11,086 bases of DNA, taken from positions 1 through 11,086 of the forward strand of contig CAJCIJ010000109.1 in the NCBI GenBank assembly GCA_903970315.1, given 5' to 3'. This DNA comes from Actinomycetota bacterium (GTDB lineage Bacteria > Actinomycetota > Thermoleophilia > Solirubrobacterales > Solirubrobacteraceae). This document shows, in pieces, positions 6,083-11,086 of this stretch. The notes under the pieces are model-generated. The model did not search any database, was not told the origin of the DNA, and worked only from the letters and a program-made list of their open reading frames with translations. The position numbers and the translations under genes are program-made. How positions within the stretch are numbered: position 1 is the stretch's first letter; each line of letters starts with the position of its first letter.

Positions 6083-7177
6083 TCAAGGCTCGACATACGA
6101 CCACGTCCGCAGGCCTTGCTGATCGAAGCTGAACTCGGCCTCGGTGAGGCCAAGCTCCAGCAACCGTGCCAGCACGTGGTGACGCTTGCCCGGGGCGCAG
6201 TAGAACAGCATGAACCCGCCGCCGCCTGCACCGGTCACCTTGCCGCCGAGTGCGCCGTGGGCACGGGCCTCGGCATACGCTTCGTCGATGAGTGGCGTCG
6301 AGATGCGTGGCGACAGCCGCCGTTTGTGCTCCCAGGCTACGCCCAGCAGCTCGCCGAACTCCGAGAGGCGCCCGACCAGCAGAGCATCGCGCATCGCCAT
6401 CGCCAGCTCCTTCTGCATGCGCAACCCGTCAAGTGCATCGGGCTCTTGGGCCTCGTACCGTGCGGCCTGGTCCTCGATGATGCGGTCACCCGCCCGGGTC
6501 GCTCCCGTAAAGCAGAGGATCAGGTTCGACTCGAGCTCAAGCACCGTCGTGGGATCGATCCGCAGCGGGTTCACGAGCACCCGGTCGGCGCCGAATTCGA
6601 TAAAGTTGAAGCCACCGAAGGTGGCGGCGTACTGGTCTTGAAGCCCGCCGCTGAGGTCCAGGTCCACGCGCTCGACCTGCCAAGCCAGCTGGGCAATTTC
6701 ATAGTTGCTCAGTGAGAGCTTGTGGTAGTTGGCGAGCAGCCCCGTCAACGCGACGATCAGCGCCGACGAAGCGCCGAGCCCCGAGCCGGGGGGAGCGGCG
6801 GTGTGTAGGAACAGGTCGATGCCGCGCGGCTCCTCCAGCTGGGAGACACGCCGGATTGCCGCCTTGACCAGGTCGAGGTTGCCGTCGTAGGCGACGCGCT
6901 CATGAGCGCCGTATTCCAAGGCTGTGCCAAGGTCAAGCGACTCCACCTTGACGCGCCCGTCGGTGCGGGGGCGCAGCGTGCCGTGCGCGTAGCGGTTGAT
7001 GGTGGCACTGAGCACCAGACCGCCCTCACGTTCGGGAAACGGCGGCACATCCGTTCCCCCACCCGCGAAGCTGACCCGCAACGGTGCTTTGGCTCGGTAG
7101 AGCGGTTCTACCGATGGATCACGCTGCGCCCTATCCCGCGTAACCGTGGTGGATCGCGACTGCACTACTCCTCCCAT
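6083..7177 (-). CDS. hddA: D-glycero-alpha-D-manno-heptose 7-phosphate kinase (HddA), GHMP family
   Basis: HddA phosphorylates D-glycero-alpha-D-manno-heptose 7-phosphate at C1 with ATP, giving the 1,7-bisphosphate used by GmhB on the way to GDP-heptose. The three GHMP-kinase motifs are present: RVSFAGGGTDVPPF (34-47), the ATP loop PPGSGLGASSAL (129-140) and KVTGAGGGGFMLF (313-325). DLSGGLQDQYAATFGG (174-189) is characteristic of the sugar-kinase branch that includes HddA and fucokinase. Pairing with gmhA and gmhB supports heptose. The start is uncertain: ATG 7177 is used here (364 residues), while GTG 7189 and GTG 7165 are in frame. GGAGG lies 4 nt before 7165. The N-terminal 28 residues before YRAKAPLRVSF have no equivalent in typical HddA. 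About 117 bp separate it from the epimerase gene upstream. Confidence 0.9.
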   Translation of the reverse strand: MGGVVQSRSTTVTRDRAQRDPSVEPLYRAKAPLRVSFAGGGTDVPPFPEREGGLVLSATINRYAHGTLRPRTDGRVKVESLDLGTALEYGAHERVAYDGNLDLVKAAIRRVSQLEEPRGIDLFLHTAAPPGSGLGASSALIVALTGLLANYHKLSLSNYEIAQLAWQVERVDLDLSGGLQDQYAATFGGFNFIEFGADRVLVNPLRIDPTTVLELESNLILCFTGATRAGDRIIEDQAARYEAQEPDALDGLRMQKELAMAMRDALLVGRLSEFGELLGVAWEHKRRLSPRISTPLIDEAYAEARAHGALGGKVTGAGGGGFMLFYCAPGKRHHVLARLLELGLTEAEFSFDQQGLRTWSYVEP

Positions 7178-7212
7178 GCCAACAACCACGGTACCAGAGC
7201 AACAGTCGCTCG

Positions 7213-7237
7213 CCCAAGTGCACCGGTTGTGCTTGGG
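7213..7237. repeat. Inverted repeat between the epimerase gene and hddA
   Basis: CCCAAG (7213-7218) and CTTGGG (7232-7237) form a 6 bp dyad. Read as + strand RNA the stem extends to 10 bp with two G-U pairs around a CCGGT loop. Read as - strand RNA, the strand of both flanking genes, the extension is lost to mismatches and only 6 bp remain. It may attenuate transcription between the two genes, or be a protein site. The rest of the gap (7178-7294) shows nothing clear. Confidence 0.3.
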
Positions 7238-7294
7238 AGCCCGCCGGGCCCGCGCCGGGTAGGGACCGACGCCGGGGTTGCGGTTGGCGGGGAG

Positions 7295-8377
7295 TCAATC
7301 CGGGCCAGTGCTGCCGCCGGACCAGCCATCGGCGTTGTGGGCATAGATTTCGCGAAGCACGGCGTTGACATCGACGGTGACGCGCCAGCCGGGGTAGTCG
7401 CCCACGAAGGCGGAGAGGTCGGTGATCCACCAGCGATGGTCGCCGAGGCGGGCCTGCTCGGAGATCGTGTAGTTCAGACTGCGCCCGGTGATCCGTTCGC
7501 AGGCGGCGATCGCCTCGAGCATGGAGACGCTCCCCGCGCGGCCGCCTCCGAGGTTGTAGACCGCCGCGGCGCGTGGGTTTGAGTGGAAGGCCGCAAACGC
7601 CCTCACGACATCGGTGGCATGGATGTTGTCGCGCACCTGTTTGCCGCCGTACCCAAAGACCGTGTAGGGCGTGCCTGTGGCGGTGCAGCGCATCAGGTAG
7701 GAGAGGAAGCCGTGGAGTTCGGCGCCGGCGTGCTGCGGGCCGGTCAGGCAGCCGCCGCGGAAGCACACCGTGGGCATGCCGAAGTAGCGGCCGTACTCCT
7801 GCACCAGCAGGTCCGCGGCGACCTTGGAGACGCCGAAGAGCGAATGGGTGGTGGCGTCGATGGACATGTCGGTGCCAATCCCCTCGTACCAGGGGTGGTC
7901 GGCGGGCAGCTCAAGCCGGGTCTCGTGCTCCTGCAGCGGCAGCGCGTTTGGCCGGTCGCCGTAGACCTTGTTCGTCGATGTGAAGATGAACGTCGCGTCG
8001 GGGGCGTGCGCGCGCGCCGCCTGGAGCAGGTTCAGCGTGCCGTGGGCGTTGACTGTGAAGTCCGTCTGCGGGTCAGACGCCGCCCAGTCGTGCGACGGCT
8101 GTGCTGCGGCATGGACGATCAGCTCGACCCGACGGGAGTGGCGCGCGAAGAGCCGATCGATTGCCTCGGCGTCGCGAATGTCGATCTGCTCCCAGCGAAA
8201 GCCATCGACCTCGGCGACGAGGCGCTCAGAGACGCGCGCCGTCGAGGCCTGGGGGCCGAAGAAGTGAGCGCGCATGTCGTTCTCGACACCGATCACATCG
8301 AACCCCTGCTCGGCGAAGACGCGCACCGACTCCGACCCGATCAGCCCCCCGGACCCTGTGACGATCGCGGTGGCCAT
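7295..8377 (-). CDS. NAD-dependent nucleotide-sugar epimerase, CDP-paratose/tyvelose 2-epimerase type
   Basis: This 360-residue extended short-chain dehydrogenase/reductase has the NAD loop GSGGLIGSE (8-16). The block TSTNKVYGD (133-141), followed by an acidic loop, [12 protein letters not shown] (178-189) and [12 protein letters not shown] (245-256), matches Salmonella CDP-paratose 2-epimerase, which reads [20 protein letters not shown] and GKQVRDVLHAED. By that alignment the catalytic Tyr of YxxxK is Phe here (F181), while K185 is kept. [23 protein letters not shown] (206-228) is also conserved-looking. The start is ATG 8377, with AGGG 9 nt upstream; ATG 8383 is the alternative, and longer in-frame reading upstream is low-complexity Arg/Pro. 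It precedes hddA-gmhA-gmhB on the same strand, so its substrate may be a heptose- or other nucleotide-linked sugar. The fold and subfamily are well supported; the substrate is not known. Confidence 0.82.
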   Translation of the reverse strand: MATAIVTGSGGLIGSESVRVFAEQGFDVIGVENDMRAHFFGPQASTARVSERLVAEVDGFRWEQIDIRDAEAIDRLFARHSRRVELIVHAAAQPSHDWAASDPQTDFTVNAHGTLNLLQAARAHAPDATFIFTSTNKVYGDRPNALPLQEHETRLELPADHPWYEGIGTDMSIDATTHSLFGVSKVAADLLVQEYGRYFGMPTVCFRGGCLTGPQHAGAELHGFLSYLMRCTATGTPYTVFGYGGKQVRDNIHATDVVRAFAAFHSNPRAAAVYNLGGGRAGSVSMLEAIAACERITGRSLNYTISEQARLGDHRWWITDLSAFVGDYPGWRVTVDVNAVLREIYAHNADGWSGGSTGPD

Positions 8378-8547
8378 CGGCATTGACCCTACCCAAACGT
8401 GGTCAGGTGCGGGCCGCGAGACGGCCACCGGGGGCTCTCCGACGCGCTGGCGGGCGGGACACGACCGCGCTGTCGCGGCGGTGGGCCCGTTGGTAGCTTG
8501 TGGCGCATGCCCGCCCGTGCTTCCAGCCGCCCGTTGGGGTGGTCTGC
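8378..8547. promoter_or_regulatory. Divergent intergenic region, heptose operon versus GalE-like gene
   Basis: These 170 bp separate two divergent starts and should contain promoters for both directions. On + the best -10-like element is TAGCTT at 8494-8499, 48 bp before the GTG, with no good -35 box. On - the element TAGGGT lies only 8 nt before the ATG at 8377, which would fit a nearly leaderless transcript, but it may instead be the ribosome binding site. GGGGTGG at 8536-8542 is the likely ribosome binding site of the + gene. I see no clear operator. Confidence 0.3.
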
Positions 8548-9564
8548 GTGACGGCTCCCGGTGGCGGCGCCGACGTCGCAGGGGGGCCACAGCGGGTGCT
8601 TGTGACCGGCGCGGCCGGCTTCATCGGCTCGCATGTGGCCGATGCGTTTCTGGAGCGCGGATGCGAGGTGCTGGTCGTCGACGATCTGTCCAACGGCTCT
8701 GAGGCAAACGTGCCCGCCGGGGCGGCTTTCGCGCAGATCGACATCGTCGATCGTGATGGGTTGGCGCAGACGTTTGCGTCGTTCCAGCCCACCGCCGTCT
8801 GTCACCTGGCGGCGCAGGCGAGCGTGACGGCCTCAGTGCAGCAGCCAGGACACGATCTGGAGGTCAACGTCGTGGGCACCTACAACGTGGTCGATCTCGC
8901 CAAGGACCACGGCGCCCCTGTGGCGTTCGCGGCGACGGGGGGCGCCCTGTATGGCGAGCGCGCCGTGCGGCCAAGCCCGGAGTCCACGTGGCCGGAACCG
9001 CTGGCTCCCTACGGCGCGTCCAAGCTGGCCGCCGAGGCCTACGTGACCACGTGGGGGCGGCTGCACGGCCTGGCCAACAAGGTCCTGCGGCTGGCCAACG
9101 TCTACGGCCCGCGCCAGAACCCTCACGGGGAGGCCGGCGTGGTGGCGATATTCAGTGAAAGGCTTCTGCGCGGCGAACCGATCACGGTTTACGGCGACGG
9201 CAATCAGACCCGCGACTACGTCTACGTCGCCGACGTGGCGCAGGCGTTCGTGCTCGCCGTGCTGGGCAGCGACGATGCGTCGCTGACGGTCGACGCCGGC
9301 CCAGAGCGGGCGCGTGCCGAGGGCGAGGCGATGACGACGTTCAACGTGGGCACGGGCCAGGAAAGCTCGGTGCTGGACCTGCTTGCGGTCCTTTCAGAGC
9401 TGGCGCCAGGTCCCGTGGAGCGGCGCTTTGCCCCGCTGCGTCCCGGTGAGCTGACGCGCAGTGCGCTGGATGCCTCGCGCCTGAGAAGCGCGCTCGGCTG
9501 GGTGCCCAGCGTGGGCCTGACGGAGGGCCTGACGCTGACCTACCGGTCCTACGCGGACGCGTAG
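8548..9564 (+). CDS. NAD-dependent sugar epimerase, UDP-glucose 4-epimerase (GalE)-like
   Basis: This 338-residue extended SDR enzyme probably epimerises a nucleotide sugar at C4. It has GAAGFIGSH (21-29) for NAD, D45-D46 at the end of beta-2 for the ribose, ATGGALYGE (129-137) where T130 takes the usual Ser position, PYGASK with Y155 and K159 as the catalytic pair, and [19 protein letters not shown] (184-202). The last block also occurs in mycobacterial GalE1. A stretch of about 20 residues at 241-261, Asp/Ala/Glu-rich, separates AFVLAVL from TTFNVGTG and looks like an insertion. The GTG at 8548 has GGGGTGG 5 nt upstream; an in-frame GTG at 8500 would add 16 residues. It runs divergently from the heptose operon and its end overlaps rfbC. 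UDP-galactose formation is likely, but UDP-GlcNAc or other sugars cannot be excluded. Confidence 0.85.
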   Translation: MTAPGGGADVAGGPQRVLVTGAAGFIGSHVADAFLERGCEVLVVDDLSNGSEANVPAGAAFAQIDIVDRDGLAQTFASFQPTAVCHLAAQASVTASVQQPGHDLEVNVVGTYNVVDLAKDHGAPVAFAATGGALYGERAVRPSPESTWPEPLAPYGASKLAAEAYVTTWGRLHGLANKVLRLANVYGPRQNPHGEAGVVAIFSERLLRGEPITVYGDGNQTRDYVYVADVAQAFVLAVLGSDDASLTVDAGPERARAEGEAMTTFNVGTGQESSVLDLLAVLSELAPGPVERRFAPLRPGELTRSALDASRLRSALGWVPSVGLTEGLTLTYRSYADA

Positions 9565-10115
9565 ACGAACGGCAGCGAGTCGGCGATCTGGGCCAGCCGC
9601 GGCGCCTGGGTGTCGCGGGCCGAGACCGCTATGACATCGGCACCCAGCGGCCACTGGATGCCCACGTCGGGATCGTTGTAGGCGATGCCGCGCTCGGTCT
9701 CGCCGGCGTAGTAGTTGCTCTGCTTGTAGAGGACGTCCGCGACCTCCGACAGCGTGCAGAAGCCGTGTGCGAACCCGATTGGGCAGTAGAGGACGTGCAT
9801 GTTCTCCTCGTCGAGCTGGAAGCCCTCCCACTCGCCGAACGTGGGAGACCCGCGGCGCACGTCGACCACCACGTCGTAGATCGCCCCGCGGCCGCAGCGA
9901 ACCAGCTTGGCGGCGCCGTCGCCGATCTGGAAGTGCATGCCACGTACGATTCCGCGCCGGGAGCGCGAGTGGTTGTCCTGCACCATCTCCTCGCCGATCC
10001 CGAGGTCGCTGTAGACGGTGTGGCGGTAGGTCTCGCAAAAGAACCCGCGCTCGTCGCCGATGACCTGCGGCGCGATCAAGATTGGTCCTTGCAATCGGGT
10101 TGGGATTGTCTGCAT
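9549..10115 (-). CDS. rfbC: dTDP-4-dehydrorhamnose 3,5-epimerase (RfbC/RmlC)
   Basis: RfbC inverts C3 and C5 of dTDP-4-keto-6-deoxyglucose, the third step of dTDP-L-rhamnose synthesis. The 188-residue cupin is full length. It contains DERGFFCETY (21-30), QDNHSRSRRGIVRGMHFQ (46-63) with the catalytic-position H61, K70, and CPIGFAHGFCTLSEVADVLYK (111-131) with Y130. The ATG at 10115 has a strong AGGAGG site (10129-10124) 8 nt upstream. rfbD lies only 19 bp upstream on the same strand, so the two are co-transcribed. The 3' end overlaps the end of the convergent GalE-like gene by 16 bp. Confidence 0.96.
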   Translation of the reverse strand: MQTIPTRLQGPILIAPQVIGDERGFFCETYRHTVYSDLGIGEEMVQDNHSRSRRGIVRGMHFQIGDGAAKLVRCGRGAIYDVVVDVRRGSPTFGEWEGFQLDEENMHVLYCPIGFAHGFCTLSEVADVLYKQSNYYAGETERGIAYNDPDVGIQWPLGADVIAVSARDTQAPRLAQIADSLPFVYASA

Positions 10116-10134
10116 GGGCGTCTCCTCCTGGTTC

Positions 10135-10992
10135 TCAGTGGTCGCCGGCTGCCGCCAGGCCGGCGTCGTTCATGTAGGCCTCCAGGGCACTGTCCCAGGA
10201 GCGCAGGGGTGTGAGCCCCAATGCGTCGGCGCGCGGGCGGGCGAGCACGCCGTTGAGCGGCCTGTCGATGCCTCCGGGCCCGACGACGGTCCGCGATGGC
10301 GTGACCTCTACGTCAAGTCCAGCGTGAGACATGATGGAAAGGGTGAACTGATGCCAGGAGCAGACGCCGGAGGCGGTCAGGTGCAGCACCCCTGTGACGT
10401 TGGCCTGAATCGCCTCGACGATCGCGGCGGCCAGGTCGGGGGTGTAGGTGGGCGCGAGCGTCTGGTCCTCGACTACGCTCAACGGAGTTCCGGCACGCGC
10501 ACGCGCAAGCATCCGCTGGACGAAGTTACCGCCCTTGCTGGCGTTGCCCGAGAGCCCGTACAGCCCAGCGGTGCGCACCACCAGCGCGCCCCTGCCGTAG
10601 GCCAGCGCGGCGAACTCGCCGGCGAGCTTGGAGATGGCGTAGATCGAGCGCGGGGCCGGCAGGTCGTCCTCGCCGTAGGGCTCGGGGCGGCGGCCGTCAA
10701 AGACGTAGTTGGTGGAGACATGCACCAGCGGAACCCCCTGCAGCGCCAGGCGTTGTACGGCCTGCACGTTGATCGCAAAGGCGTTTGCCGGCTCGCGCTC
10801 ACAGACGTCCAGGTTGTGGAAGGCCGCGCAGTTGATCACGACGTCGGGACGGGTCTCGGCGAACGCGCGCTGTACGTCGGCGTCGCTTGCGATGTCGAGC
10901 TCGTCGTGGGTGTAGGCGCGTGCGTCATCGCCCAGCAACGCCATCAGGTCTGTGCCCAGCTGGCCCGCGCCACCTGTGATCAGGGCGCGCAC
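10135..10992 (-). CDS. rfbD: dTDP-4-dehydrorhamnose reductase (RfbD/RmlD)
   Basis: RfbD reduces dTDP-4-keto-L-rhamnose to dTDP-L-rhamnose with NAD(P)H, the last step of the pathway. The 285-residue product has the family length. It shows ITGGAGQLGTDL (5-16) for the cofactor, NCAAFHNLDVCEREP (54-68), STNYVFDG (93-100), the catalytic Y118 and K122 (YAISK), and DQTLAPTYTPDLA (176-188) with a C-terminal RPLNGVL (244-250). Family members usually read STDYVFDG, so the Asp is Asn here. The GTG start at 10992 has AGGAG (11004-11000) 7 nt upstream. It leads directly into rfbC. The thymidylyltransferase RfbA and the dehydratase RfbB are not identified in the window. Confidence 0.93.
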   Translation of the reverse strand: MRALITGGAGQLGTDLMALLGDDARAYTHDELDIASDADVQRAFAETRPDVVINCAAFHNLDVCEREPANAFAINVQAVQRLALQGVPLVHVSTNYVFDGRRPEPYGEDDLPAPRSIYAISKLAGEFAALAYGRGALVVRTAGLYGLSGNASKGGNFVQRMLARARAGTPLSVVEDQTLAPTYTPDLAAAIVEAIQANVTGVLHLTASGVCSWHQFTLSIMSHAGLDVEVTPSRTVVGPGGIDRPLNGVLARPRADALGLTPLRSWDSALEAYMNDAGLAAAGDH

Positions 10993-11023
10993 GACCGCGC
11001 TCCTGTGTTGGGGTGGTCAGCGC

Positions 11024-11086
11024 TCACAGAACGGCGGGGAAAGAGTCCAGCACCGGCTCTGCCTCGTTGCGGAGTTCCAGCCAGCG
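11024..11086 (-). CDS. C-terminal end of an unidentified protein upstream of rfbD (5' part outside window)
   Basis: On the - strand one frame is open from the right edge to a TGA at 11024-11026 and reads RWLELRNEAEPVLDSFPAVL. Its codons mostly end in G or C, like the neighbours. It ends 31 bp before the rfbD start and is probably in the same operon. By context it could be the end of rfbB (dTDP-glucose 4,6-dehydratase), whose C-terminus often has a W-x-x-L element, but 20 residues are too few to identify it. Confidence 0.4.
   Translation of the reverse strand, partial: RWLELRNEAEPVLDSFPAVL

Noticed and set aside
8378..8590. A 71-residue N-terminal extension of the paratose-type epimerase
   Set aside because: It is low-complexity Arg/Pro/Ala, and the NAD-binding strand [10 protein letters not shown] belongs at the N-terminus. 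The extension would also overlap the start of the divergent gene.
1..11086. Mobile element, CRISPR array, tRNA or rRNA genes
   Set aside because: I saw no transposase or integrase, no regularly spaced repeats, no paired terminal inverted repeats and no tRNA-like or rRNA-like stretch.

Overview
This is a GC-rich, gene-dense bacterial chromosome segment with frequent GTG starts and short or overlapping gene junctions. A CarD-type regulator, the MEP isoprenoid genes ispD and ispF, cysS and a Bacillus SigH-like sigma factor occur together, and a heptose/rhamnose glycan locus lies beside them. This suggests a deep-branching, high-GC Gram-positive lineage, perhaps an actinobacterium of the Thermoleophilia or Rubrobacteria type. 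That placement is inference from gene content, not a sequence match.

Left half, + strand (1-4947): the 3' part of carD, then ispD, a PHP-family histidinol-phosphatase-like gene, ispF and cysS, all in one direction. The ispF GTG overlaps the stop of the gene before it. A 280 bp gap follows, holding hairpins, a 13 bp repeat of the cysS terminus and a TTGACA box, and then the sigH-like gene. The layout resembles a shortened form of the ispD-ispF-...-cysS-...-rlmB-...-sigH block known from Bacillus, with the genes between cysS and sigH missing.

Middle, - strand (8377 down to 4997): a nucleotide-sugar epimerase of the CDP-paratose/tyvelose 2-epimerase type, then hddA, gmhA and gmhB. HddA, GmhA and GmhB together give three of the four steps to GDP-D-glycero-alpha-D-manno-heptose. 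The guanylyltransferase HddC is not in the window. gmhA and gmhB overlap in a CTGA, which points to a CTG start for gmhB.

Right part: a GalE-like epimerase runs on + (8548-9564), divergent from the heptose operon. It meets rfbC tail to tail with a 16 bp overlap. On the - strand, rfbD precedes rfbC, and an unfinished ORF that may be the end of another rhamnose gene lies at the right edge. The right half looks like a cell-surface polysaccharide or S-layer glycan precursor locus (heptose, dTDP-rhamnose and a GalE-type sugar) next to a conserved housekeeping block.

The points most worth a second look are the structured leader of sigH, the CTG start of gmhB, the Tyr-to-Phe change in the active-site motif of the epimerase leading the heptose operon, the phosphatase between ispD and ispF, and low-complexity insertions in otherwise conserved enzymes. 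I did not find a clearly undescribed defence, mobile or RNA-guided system.
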